A stretch of DNA of 64,000 nt from Planctomycetota bacterium (GCA_028823345.1 JAPKBR010000003.1:62001-126000); one strand, 5' to 3'; positions 36,927 to 46,224 are shown, counted from the first letter of the stretch. Notes: generated by a model not told the origin, from the sequence alone. Numbers and translations: made by a program.

Positions 36927-37131
36927 GTCACAGCCCCCTGCCCCCCGTCGCCGGTCCAGGGCGAGAACGTACAAACCCGAGGCCTCCGTGGGTCGACTCG
37001 GGCGGTCCCATGATCGGGTCACTGGGGCAGGCCTTGAGTCCCAGGTGTTTTCCATTTCCAGCCTCGGCCCCTTCTTCACGGACCTGGGTAGATTCTTTAC
37101 GAGCATGCTTCGGAGGAAACAGAACACTTGA
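36913..37131 (+). CDS. Possible small basic protein
   Basis: The frame of 72 residues starts MSTAQSQPPAPRRRSRARTYKPE and ends FFTDLGRFFTSMLRRKQNT. It is rich in Arg and Ser with a weakly hydrophobic C-terminal third. Its stop overlaps the start of the DCC gene as TTGA, a coupling used elsewhere in this window, which is the main argument that it is real. Against it, the start lies in the loop of a hairpin, there is no ribosome binding site and no family is recognised. Confidence 0.35.
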   Translation: MSTAQSQPPAPRRRSRARTYKPEASVGRLGRSHDRVTGAGLESQVFSISSLGPFFTDLGRFFTSMLRRKQNT

Positions 37132-37550
37132 GCTCCAACTTCAGCCCGGCCTCAGCAATTGTGCTCTACGATTCCAAGTGTGGTATTTGCGATCGATCGG
37201 TCCGTTGGCTGATCGCTCACGACCCACACTCCCGGCTGTTGTTTGCATGCTTGCAAGGAAGCACCGCTAAGGAGCTACGCAACCGACACCCCGCGATCCC
37301 CGCCGAAACCGAATCCCTCGTTTTGGTCGAAGGCACAGGACTAGACGAACAAGTTTCCTTGCGCAGCCGGGCGGTTCTCGGGGCACTAGCCCTCCTGCCC
37401 TGGCCATGGAGAGCCGGGAGCTGGTTCCGTGTCCTGCCCAGGTTCCTCCTTGATCCCGCCTACAGGCTGTTCGCCTCACGGCGCCATCGCTTCACACCAG
37501 CAGGAACATGCGCCCTGCCACACTCCCAAGAAAAACGTTTCTTGCCCTGA
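37128..37550 (+). CDS. DCC/DUF393 thiol-disulfide oxidoreductase-like protein
   Basis: The protein of 140 residues begins IVLYDSKCGICDRSVRWLIAHD, the DCC family signature with a CxxC thioredoxin-like site, followed by a YRLFASRRHRF segment typical of the C-terminus of this family. The function is unknown, probably redox. The start is a TTG preceded by GGAGGAA, one of the few good ribosome binding sites in the window. It follows the isc operon in the usual place of fdx, but is not a ferredoxin. Confidence 0.8.
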   Translation: MSSNFSPASAIVLYDSKCGICDRSVRWLIAHDPHSRLLFACLQGSTAKELRNRHPAIPAETESLVLVEGTGLDEQVSLRSRAVLGALALLPWPWRAGSWFRVLPRFLLDPAYRLFASRRHRFTPAGTCALPHSQEKRFLP

Positions 37551-37698
37551 GTGCTGCGGGATCGGAATCAAGAGACCTGAAGGCAACGCACCGAACGGTG
37601 AAAGATGTGCCTCCCTCGACCAATCGCCCAAGGCCCAGATCCTGGCCCACCCCTAAGAAACTTCAGTTTGCCTGGGCTCGCAGGTATAGTTTTCTTCC

Positions 37699-39048
37699 AT
37701 GTCAACCAACACGGAACTCAAACGAGAGCTCGGGCCGGTGATGCTCTGGGGCCTCGGCGTGGGCTATGTCATTTCAGGGATGTACTTTGGCTGGAACCTG
37801 GGATTGCCGGAGGCGGGGCCCTATGGGATGTTGCTCGCCACGGTCATGGTCACGATCATGTATGTGACCTTTACGCTGAGTTACTCGGAGTTGGCCTGCG
37901 CCATTCCCAAGGCCGGGGGCGTGTTTGTCTATGCGGATCGGGCCCTGGGTCCGAAGTTGGGTTTCTTAGGGGGCGTAGCGCAAATTGTTGAGTTTGTTTT
38001 TGCACCGCCAGCAATTGCGGCGGCCATCGGCGCCTACTTGAACATCAAGTTTCCTGATGTGGACACCTGGATGTTTGCTGTGGGTGCCTATGTGCTGTTC
38101 ACCAGCCTTAACATCTGGGGCGTCAAGCTCTCAGCGATCTTCGAACTGGTCGTGACCGTGCTGGCGGTCATCGAGCTTTTGATCTTCGCGGGGGTCACAG
38201 CCCCGCACTTCACGTTTGAAGCCTTCAGCAAGAACCCCTTGCCCAATGGTTGGGGCGGCGCGTTTGCAGCGATCCCTTTTGCAATCTGGTTTTACCTCGC
38301 CATCGAAGGCCTGGCCAACGTGGCCGAAGAGACCCACAACCCCCAGCGCAACATCAGCATCGGGTTTGGCTCTGCCATTGGAACCCTGGTGATGCTGGCT
38401 TTCTTAACCTTCTTTTGTTCGGTGGGAGTCAACGGGTGGGAGACAGTGGTCTTTGAACCGGGGTCCAGCGAGCCATCGGACTCGCCCTTGCCCCTAGCCA
38501 TGGCGCACCTCTTAGGCCGAGAATCGTTTCTGTTCACGCTCTTGATCAACGTAGGGCTACTTGGGCTGATTGCCTCGTTCCACGGCATCATTCTGGTAGC
38601 GGGCCGGGCGACTTTTGAGTTTGGCCGAGTGGGCTATGCGCCGAAGTTCCTTGGGCGGACACACCCCACCCGCAAAACTCCCGCGGCGGCCTTGATCTTG
38701 AACATGCTGGTGGGCTTTGGAGCCCTAATGAGCGGCCGTACGGGGGACATCATCACCATGGCGGTGTTTGGCGCCTTGACCCTCTACTTGGTCTCCATGC
38801 TGTCGCTTTTCGCCCTGCGCCGAAAAGAACCGGATTTGGATAGGCCCTATCGCGCACCTTTCTATCCCGTGATCCCGGGAGTGGCCCTGGTCCTTTCCCT
38901 CGTGAGCCTCGTGGCTCTGACTTACCACAACCACCAAATCGCCCTGTTGTACGGCGCGATCTTGACCTTAGCCTTTGGCTGGTTCTTCTTGGTAGTACCC
39001 AAGGAACGCCGCCAGGGTCTGCACACCCTTGGAGACAACGACAAGTGA
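37699..39048 (+). CDS. eat: APC-superfamily amino acid/ethanolamine permease
   Basis: The 449-residue protein has about twelve membrane helices, with LGVGYVISGMYFGWNLGLPEAGPYGML near the start. This fits the ethanolamine permease (Eat) branch of the APC superfamily, in which VISGxYFGWN is a hallmark. The middle segment IWFYLAIEGLANVAEETHNPQRNI is the substrate-pathway helix with the conserved Glu. It should import a primary amine such as ethanolamine with protons. It is the first gene of the catabolic operon and overlaps the ligase gene as GTGA. Confidence 0.8.
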   Translation: MSTNTELKRELGPVMLWGLGVGYVISGMYFGWNLGLPEAGPYGMLLATVMVTIMYVTFTLSYSELACAIPKAGGVFVYADRALGPKLGFLGGVAQIVEFVFAPPAIAAAIGAYLNIKFPDVDTWMFAVGAYVLFTSLNIWGVKLSAIFELVVTVLAVIELLIFAGVTAPHFTFEAFSKNPLPNGWGGAFAAIPFAIWFYLAIEGLANVAEETHNPQRNISIGFGSAIGTLVMLAFLTFFCSVGVNGWETVVFEPGSSEPSDSPLPLAMAHLLGRESFLFTLLINVGLLGLIASFHGIILVAGRATFEFGRVGYAPKFLGRTHPTRKTPAAALILNMLVGFGALMSGRTGDIITMAVFGALTLYLVSMLSLFALRRKEPDLDRPYRAPFYPVIPGVALVLSLVSLVALTYHNHQIALLYGAILTLAFGWFFLVVPKERRQGLHTLGDNDK

Positions 39049-40421
39049 GTAACCCCATCGCAACCACCGAAGAGATCATCGAAGAGGTGACCTCCAGTTC
39101 CTCCCCCTTCGTCAAGCTGGCCGTGTGCGACATCGACGGTGTCCTACGGGGCAAGTATGTGCACAAGGACAAGTTCCTTTCGGTGCTCAAGGAGGGCCTT
39201 GGGTTCTGCGATGTGATCTTTGGATGGGACATGGGGGATCAGTGCTATGACCATGTTCCATTCACCGGCTGGCATACGGGCTATCCCGATGCACAGGCGC
39301 GCCTCGACCCCAAGAGCTTCCGGAAAATTCCCTGGGAAAACGAAGTGCCCTTTTTCCTGGGTGACTTTTCCAAGGAGGACAACCCCGCCGGAGCCCCTCC
39401 CTGCCCGCGCACGCTTCTGAAGAAAGTCATCGCCCAGGCGAGCGACATGAACCTGCTACCAGCTTTCTCCATGGAGTTTGAGTGGTTCAACTTCTTCGAG
39501 ACCGCCGAGAGCCTGGAGGAAAAGGGCTTTGTGCGTCCCCAGCCCATCACCCCCGGAATGCACGGGTACTCCATGCTGCGCACGAGCCAGAACTCTGAGT
39601 TCTTTGCCACCCTGCACGGGGCCCTGGAGGACTTTGACGTGCCCATCGAGGGCCTGCACACGGAAACGGGCCCCGGAGTCTTGGAAGCGGCGCTCATTTA
39701 CAGCGACGTCCTGGAAGCAGCCGATCGGGCGGTGCTTTTCAAGTGGGGCGCCAAGTCCATCGCCCACGACTTTGGAATGATGGCCAGCTTTATGGCCAAG
39801 TGGAACAGCGAGCTGCCCGGTTGCAGCGGGCACATTCACCAGAGTCTCTGGAGCGCAGACGGAAAAACCAACCTGTTCTTCGATGGGAATGGGCCGGACA
39901 ACATGAGCGACACCTTCCGCCACTATCTTGCGGGGCAAATGCACTGCCTGCCAGAAATCCTGCCGCTCCTAGCACCCAACATCAACAGCTACAAACGGCT
40001 AGTAGAAGGGCACTGGGCCCCCACCACAGTCACCTGGGGCATCAACAATCGCACGGCGGCTTTGCGGGTGATCAGCGGCGGTGAAAAGTCCACGCGCCTG
40101 GAAAACCGCGTTGTGGGATCCGACGCGAACCCCTACCTCGCTATGGCCGCTTCCCTGGCCAGTGGGCTCTATGGCATCCGGCACAAGCTGGAGCCGGTGC
40201 GGGACAAGGTGATCGGCAACGCGTACGAGGACACCGGCGCCGTTCGTCTGCCCAACACGCTCTCCGCAGCCACCGAGCGCATGGCAGAATCCGCCATCGC
40301 CAAAGAACTATTCGACGAAGCCTTCATCGAACACTTTGTGGCCACCCGACGCTGGGAGTGCAAGCAGCACCAGGCTGCGGTCACCGACTGGGAAACCCAG
40401 CGTTACTTTGAAATCGTCTAG
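39045..40421 (+). CDS. Gamma-glutamyl-amine ligase, glutamine synthetase family
   Basis: The 458-residue enzyme should join glutamate to an amine with ATP. It carries the glutamine synthetase active site: MEFEWFNF, ETGPGVLEAAL, SGHIHQSL with the ATP and metal His residues, NSYKRLVEGHWAPTTVTWG and ENRVVGSDANPYLAM. The N-terminal CDIDGVLRGKYV form is that of GlnA-like gamma-glutamyl-amine ligases (PuuA and GlnA4-like), not GlnA itself. The context of an ethanolamine-type permease and an alcohol dehydrogenase suggests gamma-glutamylethanolamide synthesis. The GTG start overlaps the permease stop. Confidence 0.85.
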   Translation: MSNPIATTEEIIEEVTSSSSPFVKLAVCDIDGVLRGKYVHKDKFLSVLKEGLGFCDVIFGWDMGDQCYDHVPFTGWHTGYPDAQARLDPKSFRKIPWENEVPFFLGDFSKEDNPAGAPPCPRTLLKKVIAQASDMNLLPAFSMEFEWFNFFETAESLEEKGFVRPQPITPGMHGYSMLRTSQNSEFFATLHGALEDFDVPIEGLHTETGPGVLEAALIYSDVLEAADRAVLFKWGAKSIAHDFGMMASFMAKWNSELPGCSGHIHQSLWSADGKTNLFFDGNGPDNMSDTFRHYLAGQMHCLPEILPLLAPNINSYKRLVEGHWAPTTVTWGINNRTAALRVISGGEKSTRLENRVVGSDANPYLAMAASLASGLYGIRHKLEPVRDKVIGNAYEDTGAVRLPNTLSAATERMAESAIAKELFDEAFIEHFVATRRWECKQHQAAVTDWETQRYFEIV

Positions 40422-40430
40422 CATCTGGCC

Positions 40431-41603
40431 ATGACTCCCGTCACTCAGTTCAATTACCCGACCCAGGTGCGCTTCGGCCCCGGATCCATGGGCGAAGTTC
40501 CAGAGCACCTGACCGCCCTGGGGATCCAACGCCCTCTTCTGGTCACCGACAAGATCGTCGCCGAATTGCCCCCTGGACAAAAGCTGGCAAGCTGTCTGGA
40601 AAACTTGCCCTTGGACAGCGCTGTGTTCTCCGGTATCTGGGGCAACCCGGTGATCAGTCAAGTGCAAGCGGGAGTGGCCGCGTTCAAAGAACACAAAGCC
40701 GACGGCATCGTGGCCCTCGGCGGCGGCGCGTCCATGGATGTGGCCAAGATCATTGCGCTCATGGCCCATCACCCGGGTTCCGTGTTGGACTACGAGGACG
40801 GGAATCCCAATCAAAAGCCAATTCAAAACCCGATCCCGCCGATCATCGCGATTCCAACCACCGCAGGCACGGGCAGCGAAGTGGGCCGGGCCGCAGTGGT
40901 TTCGGAAGACGGCTCCCATCGCAAAGCGATTCTGTTTCATCCGCGTCTCTTGCCCGCGGTGGTGTTGCTCGATCCGGAACTGACCGTGGGTTTGCCCGCA
41001 AAGGTCACTGCCGCCACGGGCATGGATGCCTTGAGCCACCTGGGAGAAGCATTCTTGGTCGACAGCTTTCACCCCATGGCGGATGGAGTTTCCCTGGAGG
41101 GCCTGGGTTTGATTTCCAAGAGCCTTTTGGATTGTGTCGATTTCGCGAATGCTGGCACGGGAGCCACGCCCGAACACATCGACGCCCGGGGCTTGATGCT
41201 GACTGCTTCCATGATGGGCGCCGTGGCCTTTCAAAAAGGTTTGGGTGTGACCCATTCCTGCGCCCATGCCCTCTCGACGGTTTGCGATTTGCACCACGGA
41301 CTGGCCAACGGGATCATGTTGCCCTTCACCTTCGGCTTCAACCGCAGTGCCTGCGAAGATAAGTTCAAGCGCATGAGCATCGCGGTGGGAGCAGATGGAA
41401 GCGCGGATGGCTTTTTCCGCTGGTTGGACGGGCTGCGAGCGCAGATTGGCATTCCCGCAAGCCTGAGGTTGGCCGGTGTTGGACCGGAGCACCTCGACGA
41501 CTTGATTGCCTTTGCACTCAAAGATTCTTGCCACTTGGAAAACCCAGTGCCGGTTTCTGAAGCTGATTTCCGTGCCCTCTTTCAGTCCGCGCTTCAGGCA
41601 TGA
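40431..41603 (+). CDS. Iron-containing alcohol dehydrogenase
   Basis: The 390-residue protein belongs to the group III Fe-ADH family. The NAD loop is ALGGGASMDVAKI, and the PTTAGTGSEVG motif follows. Metal ligands are the Asp in LLDPELTVGLPAKVTAATGMDALSHLGEA, its His, the His in GVTHSCAHAL and the His in LHHGLANGIMLPF, all four in place. It should oxidise an alcohol to an aldehyde with NAD. Between a gamma-glutamyl-amine ligase and an aldehyde dehydrogenase, the likely substrate is the hydroxyl of a gamma-glutamylated amino alcohol. It overlaps the next gene as ATGA. Confidence 0.88.
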   Translation: MTPVTQFNYPTQVRFGPGSMGEVPEHLTALGIQRPLLVTDKIVAELPPGQKLASCLENLPLDSAVFSGIWGNPVISQVQAGVAAFKEHKADGIVALGGGASMDVAKIIALMAHHPGSVLDYEDGNPNQKPIQNPIPPIIAIPTTAGTGSEVGRAAVVSEDGSHRKAILFHPRLLPAVVLLDPELTVGLPAKVTAATGMDALSHLGEAFLVDSFHPMADGVSLEGLGLISKSLLDCVDFANAGTGATPEHIDARGLMLTASMMGAVAFQKGLGVTHSCAHALSTVCDLHHGLANGIMLPFTFGFNRSACEDKFKRMSIAVGADGSADGFFRWLDGLRAQIGIPASLRLAGVGPEHLDDLIAFALKDSCHLENPVPVSEADFRALFQSALQA

Positions 41604-42364
41604 CTCCCCGTCCCCTCAAAATCGGCCTCGGCGCGTGCTTTTTCCACGCGGATCCCGCGCGCCCCATTTTCAAAGGCAAGACCCTGCAATACATGGAGCA
41701 GTCCATGGCTCATTGGGTGATGGCCTCCGGGGCAGTGCCCTTGATGTTGCCCCGGCCCAGCGGCCTGGTCGATGTGCGAATGCTGGTGGAGGAAATCGAC
41801 GGCTTACTGCTACAGGGTGGCTCGGATGTTTCCCCAAAAACCTATGGCATGCAAGCGCACAAACCCGAGTGGGCCGGAGACCGAGAGCGTGACCTCTATG
41901 AGATCGAGCTGCTCAACGAATGCTTGCGGGTGGGGAAACCTGTCCTGGGTATTTGCCGCGGCCTGCAATTGATCAATGTCGCCTTCGGCGGGACTCTCTA
42001 TCAGGATTTGGAAACCCAGTGCCCCGAATCCCAAGTCCATCGGGATTGGAATGTGTACGAGGATCTGCATCACGAGGTAGTGTTTGAGCCTGGCTCACGC
42101 CTGCACGAGTTCTATCCGGGGAAATCCGGCGGGCGCGTGAACAGCATTCATCATCAAGCCGTCATGGATCTTGCCGAAGGGCTGGTGATTGAAGCCCGTT
42201 CCGTGGACGACGGGATTGTTGAAGCCCTGCACCGTCCCGGACCCAGCTACCTCTACGCGCTGCAATGGCATCCCGAGTTCATTTCTGCGGAAGCTGCGGA
42301 GCTCCTGTCTCCAAATCCAATCATGCGCAGTTTCCTTTCCGCTGCTGAAGAAGCCCGCGCCTAA
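41600..42364 (+). CDS. Gamma-glutamyl-amine hydrolase (class I amidotransferase, C26)
   Basis: The 254-residue cysteine hydrolase splits the gamma-glutamyl bond. It has the nucleophile elbow GICRGLQLINVAFGG with Cys at 119, the oxyanion region LLLQGGSDVSP, and the catalytic His/Glu in LQWHPEF. This is the PuuD-like architecture. It should release glutamate and the oxidised product (for ethanolamine, glycine) at the end of the pathway. Its ATGA overlap with the alcohol dehydrogenase and its close spacing to the aldehyde dehydrogenase gene put it firmly in the operon. Confidence 0.88.
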   Translation: MTPRPLKIGLGACFFHADPARPIFKGKTLQYMEQSMAHWVMASGAVPLMLPRPSGLVDVRMLVEEIDGLLLQGGSDVSPKTYGMQAHKPEWAGDRERDLYEIELLNECLRVGKPVLGICRGLQLINVAFGGTLYQDLETQCPESQVHRDWNVYEDLHHEVVFEPGSRLHEFYPGKSGGRVNSIHHQAVMDLAEGLVIEARSVDDGIVEALHRPGPSYLYALQWHPEFISAEAAELLSPNPIMRSFLSAAEEARA

Positions 42365-42369
42365 AATCC

Positions 42370-43743
42370 ATGCTGCAAGTCATCAACCCAGCCACCGGCG
42401 GTGCGCTCTGTGAGCTAAGAACCGACTCCCCCGAAATGGTGAGCGACAAGTACCAACAAGCACGCCTGGCCCAACCCGCCTGGGCCGCTCTTGAGGTCCA
42501 AGAACGCTGCGCTTTTATACGCCGCTTCCAGCAACAACTGATCGAGCGCCAGGAAGAACTCGCAGGCCTTTTGACCTCGGAAACGGGCAAGCCCCTGCAG
42601 CAGTCCCTCAACGAACTGAATGGCGTCCAGGGTCGCATCGATTTCTTCCTGAAGAGCACCGCGGACACCATTCAGGCCCTCGATATGCTGCCGTCGGGCA
42701 ACAATCCCGCCGAGCGCCTGACCTTTGAACCCCTGGGAGTGATCGCAAACATCTCCGCCTGGAATTACCCCTACCTTGTGGGTGCCAATGTCTTCATCCC
42801 GGCGCTCCTGACCGGTAATACGGTGCTTTACAAGCCGTCGGAATTCGCCTCCCTCACAGGCAAGGCGATCTTCGACATGTTCACCTCGAGCGGTCTACCG
42901 GAGGGTGTCTTGAGCGTCATCATTGGTGAAGGCGAGGTGGGTGCACACCTGCTCCAACAGCCCATCGATGGGGTCTACTTCACCGGGTCTCATGCCACTG
43001 GCGTCAAGATCGCCGCGGGCGCCGCCCCAAATTTGATGCGCGTCCAACTGGAACTGGGAGGCAAAGACCCGGTCTATGTGATGGAGGACGCTCCAGTTGC
43101 CGCCGCCGCAACCGCCCTTGCGGACGGAGCCTTCTACAACGCAGGCCAAAGCTGCTGCGCAGTGGAGCGAATCTATGTGCGCAACGAGATCATGGACGAG
43201 TTCGTAAAGCACTTTGTTATCGCCGCACAAAAACTCGTTGTTGGATCCCCCACCGATCCCACCACCACCCTCGGGCCCCTGACCCGTGCCGCGCAACTCG
43301 ACGTGCTGGACGCCCAGGTGGCGGATGCTCTGCAAAAGGGCGCCCAGCTCAAGGTCGGCGGGCAAAGGCTCCCTGGTCCCGGGTCGTTCTATCAGCCAAC
43401 CGTCATGACCCAGGTCAACCACACCATGGACCTGATGACCGAAGAGAGTTTTGGCCCCATCATCGGCATCCAAGGTGTGTCTTCTGACAGCGAAGCACTA
43501 GAGCTGATGAACGACAGCCCCTATGGCCTGACCGCGGCGGTTTTTTCTCCCGACCAACAACGGGCCCAAGGCATCCTGGCCCGCGTCAACTCCGGCACCG
43601 TCTACTGGAATTGCTGCGACCGGGTCAGTCCGCACCTGCCCTGGACCGGCCGGGGGAACTCAGGCATCGGCAGCACGCTCTCGACCCTTGGGATTCAGGC
43701 GTTTGTGCAGCCAAAGAGCTGGCACATGAACGCGGGCCAATAG
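42370..43743 (+). CDS. NAD(P)-dependent aldehyde dehydrogenase
   Basis: The 457-residue enzyme has the ALDH motifs. WNYP and LYKPSEFASLTG bind NAD, FTGSHATG is the phosphate loop, VQLELGGKDPVYV carries the general-base Glu, NAGQSCCAVERIYV carries the catalytic Cys (about residue 262), and EESFGPIIGI is near the C-terminus. It should turn the gamma-glutamyl-aminoaldehyde produced by the alcohol dehydrogenase into the acid. It is the last gene of the operon, six bases after the hydrolase. Confidence 0.9.
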   Translation: MLQVINPATGGALCELRTDSPEMVSDKYQQARLAQPAWAALEVQERCAFIRRFQQQLIERQEELAGLLTSETGKPLQQSLNELNGVQGRIDFFLKSTADTIQALDMLPSGNNPAERLTFEPLGVIANISAWNYPYLVGANVFIPALLTGNTVLYKPSEFASLTGKAIFDMFTSSGLPEGVLSVIIGEGEVGAHLLQQPIDGVYFTGSHATGVKIAAGAAPNLMRVQLELGGKDPVYVMEDAPVAAAATALADGAFYNAGQSCCAVERIYVRNEIMDEFVKHFVIAAQKLVVGSPTDPTTTLGPLTRAAQLDVLDAQVADALQKGAQLKVGGQRLPGPGSFYQPTVMTQVNHTMDLMTEESFGPIIGIQGVSSDSEALELMNDSPYGLTAAVFSPDQQRAQGILARVNSGTVYWNCCDRVSPHLPWTGRGNSGIGSTLSTLGIQAFVQPKSWHMNAGQ

Positions 43744-43782
43744 GGAATCAAGGCTTGATTGGCACTTGGGTAACTCGAAGGG

Positions 43783-43802
43783 GAGGGGTGAACTAACCCC
43801 TC
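43783..43802. terminator. Hairpin between aldehyde dehydrogenase gene and gpmI
   Basis: GAGGGGT, loop GAACTA and ACCCCTC form an exact 7-bp stem in the 57-base gap between two convergent genes. It overlaps the gpmI stop by two bases, so it could end transcripts from either side. There is no U-run. Confidence 0.4.
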
Positions 43803-45333
43803 ACTCAAACAAGCTGCGGGCAGTCATGGCGGAGGGTACCTCCAAATCAAGCACCTGCAAGAGCGTCGGGGCCACGTCCGCCAGCACGCCGTGGGGCCGA
43901 ATCGACTGGCCTTTCAGGGACTCGCCGCAAAAGACGATGGGCACGGGGTTCAAGGTGTGGGCTGTGTGAGGTTCGCCGGACTCAGGATCCACAAGCTTTT
44001 CCGAGTTGCCATGGTCTGCGGTGATGACCGCCAGGCCGCCTAAGGCGTTCACCGCAGCGGTGACCTCTTGCAGGCAACTATCCACGAACGCCACCGCTTG
44101 GCAAGCGGCACCGTAGTCCCCCGTGTGACCCACCATGTCCGCGTTGGCGTAGTTGATGATGAACACGTCGGTTTCAGCGCGGCCAAGTTCCTTCAAGATT
44201 GCGTCGGTAACGCCTCGGGCGCTCATTTGGGGCGCCAAGTCATAGGTGGCGACTTTGGGGCTAGGGAGCAGAATGCGGTTTTCGCCTGGCAGCACATCTT
44301 CTTTGCCCCCAGAAAAGAAAAAGGTCACGTGGGCGTACTTTTCGGTCTCTGCAATCCGCGCCTGCCGCAGCCCAGCACGGCTGAGCACCTCCGGGAGCAT
44401 GTCCGACAGATCGTTCGGCGCAAAGGCGATGGGAAAGGGGAAGTCCGCGCGGTATTGGGTGAAGGTGGTGATGGCCGGGCGGCCCGTGCCTCGCCGTTCG
44501 AAGTGCTCGAAGTCTTCAAATGCCAAAGCAAGTGAAATCTCGCGCACACGATCCGACCGGTAATTGAACATGATCAGCGGTTCGTCTGAACCGATGCGCG
44601 TGCCCTCCGCCGGGCCGATCAAGGTGGGCTCCATAAACTCGTCGGTGATTCCTGCTGCGTAGGATTGTTCCAGTGCATTTAACACCGAATCCCGCTGCTC
44701 ACCGATTCCAGCGGTGAGTAAGTCGTGAGCCTTTTGCACGCGCTCCCAGCGATTGTCCCGATCCATGGCCCAGTAGCGTCCCACAAGACTGACAATGCGG
44801 CCCACACCCACTTCAACGCAGGCCGCCTCAAGGCGCGCCAGATGTTTCACCCCTGAGCGCGGTGCCGTGTCCCGTCCATCAGTCAGGGCGTGGATCAAAA
44901 CCTTATCGCCAGGCACGCCGACCTTTTTGGCCATGCGCAAGAGAGCCACGATGTGTTTGTCGCTGGCATGCACGGCCCCATCAGAGACCAGCCCCATGAG
45001 GTGCAGGTTTTGGTCTCCCCGCCGAGCGTCCTCCATGGCTTTCAGCAACGCGCCATTCTCGAAGAACTCGCCGCTCTCGATGGCCGCGTCGATACGCGTG
45101 ATGTCCTGATTGATCACCCGCCCAGCGCCAAGGCTCATGTGCCCCACCTCACTGTTGCCCATGATTCCCTCCGGCAGGCCCACTTCCCGCCCGCAGGCAT
45201 GCAGCAGTCCGTGGGGATACTGACCCAACAACTGCTGAAAGAAAGGCGCAGAGGAGGCGATCGCGTTGAACTCAGGTTCATCGCGCTGCCCCCAACCATC
45301 GAGGACAACCAACAGGAGCGGAGGACGTTTCAT
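43801..45333 (-). CDS. gpmI: 2,3-bisphosphoglycerate-independent phosphoglycerate mutase
   Basis: The glycolytic enzyme interconverts 3- and 2-phosphoglycerate with two Mn ions. The ATG at 45333 gives 510 residues, a normal length; the 60 extra track residues overlap the divergent gene. Motifs are LLLVVLDGWG with a metal Asp, GIMGNSEVGHMSLGAGR with the phospho-Ser at 61, ALTDGRDTAPRSG, the TFFFSGGKEDVLPGE segment and TADHGNSEKL with the second metal site. The gene is transcribed divergently from the M48 lipoprotein gene. Confidence 0.97.
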   Translation of the reverse strand: MKRPPLLLVVLDGWGQRDEPEFNAIASSAPFFQQLLGQYPHGLLHACGREVGLPEGIMGNSEVGHMSLGAGRVINQDITRIDAAIESGEFFENGALLKAMEDARRGDQNLHLMGLVSDGAVHASDKHIVALLRMAKKVGVPGDKVLIHALTDGRDTAPRSGVKHLARLEAACVEVGVGRIVSLVGRYWAMDRDNRWERVQKAHDLLTAGIGEQRDSVLNALEQSYAAGITDEFMEPTLIGPAEGTRIGSDEPLIMFNYRSDRVREISLALAFEDFEHFERRGTGRPAITTFTQYRADFPFPIAFAPNDLSDMLPEVLSRAGLRQARIAETEKYAHVTFFFSGGKEDVLPGENRILLPSPKVATYDLAPQMSARGVTDAILKELGRAETDVFIINYANADMVGHTGDYGAACQAVAFVDSCLQEVTAAVNALGGLAVITADHGNSEKLVDPESGEPHTAHTLNPVPIVFCGESLKGQSIRPHGVLADVAPTLLQVLDLEVPSAMTARSLFE

Positions 45334-45399
45334 GCTTAGAATTCCTGGGGAAAAGCACCTGTGGCCCAGGGCTCCCCACATGCACCATACTAAAGGCCC

Positions 45400-46224
45400 A
45401 TGGAAAAGAAGAAGCCGACCACCACTCGAATCACGCGAGCTTTCAGGGCTGCAGGCCTCGCGGGCCTGGGCCTGCTGGCCAGTTGCGCCAACTTCAATAC
45501 CTTCAGCGTCCAAGAGGACGTCACCCTCGGGGTAAGGGCGTATGAGGACGTGCGCAGCAAGGAGCCCCTGGTCACCTCGGGCCCCGCCCTAGAGCATGTC
45601 TTGAGGGTCACCGAGCGCCTAGTCCCTGCGGCCCTGGTGGATGCCCCGTCATTTGCCGAGAAATTCCCCTGGGAGACCGTCCTGATCCAAGAGGACAGCA
45701 CCCTCAACGCCTTCTGCCTCCCCGGGGGCAAGATGGCGGTCTACACGGGCATTTTGGCAGTCACCCAAGACGAGGCGGGCTTGGCAGTGGTCATGGCCCA
45801 CGAAATCGCCCATGCCACAGCGCGCCACGGCACCCAAGCCATGACGCGCCAATTGGCCTTGAGCGGAGGGCTGGCCATGCTGGGCGTGGTGCTGGAGGAG
45901 AACGAGCTGAACCCCGAATACTCCATGGCGATCGCCTCCATTAGCGCCACCCTGCTGACCCTCTCCTATGGGCGAGACGCGGAGCTAGAAGCGGACCGGG
46001 TGGGCCTCATCACTATGGCCAGGGCGGGCTATGACCCCCGGGTGGCGGTGGAGTTTTGGCAGCGCATGGAGGCCCAGGGCGGTGGAGCCCCGCCGGAGTG
46101 GCTCTCCACGCACCCCTCCCACGGTCACCGCATCGAGCAGATTCGAAGCCTCTTGCCCGAAGCCCTGGCCATCTGGGAAAGCACCCAGGGCCGGGGGGGA
46201 AGCTCTACAGAATCGGATTTCTGA
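45400..46224 (+). CDS. M48-family metalloprotease lipoprotein
   Basis: The 274-residue protein has a lipoprotein signal with lipobox LLASC (Cys29) and an M48 catalytic site MAHEIAHATARHG (134-146), where the two His bind zinc and Glu is catalytic. The third zinc ligand is in YGRDAELEADRVGL. This is the short BepA/LoiP/YcaL-like type without TPR repeats, a periplasmic quality-control protease for outer-membrane proteins in related bacteria. It is followed three bases later by a hairpin. Confidence 0.88.
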   Translation: MEKKKPTTTRITRAFRAAGLAGLGLLASCANFNTFSVQEDVTLGVRAYEDVRSKEPLVTSGPALEHVLRVTERLVPAALVDAPSFAEKFPWETVLIQEDSTLNAFCLPGGKMAVYTGILAVTQDEAGLAVVMAHEIAHATARHGTQAMTRQLALSGGLAMLGVVLEENELNPEYSMAIASISATLLTLSYGRDAELEADRVGLITMARAGYDPRVAVEFWQRMEAQGGGAPPEWLSTHPSHGHRIEQIRSLLPEALAIWESTQGRGGSSTESDF

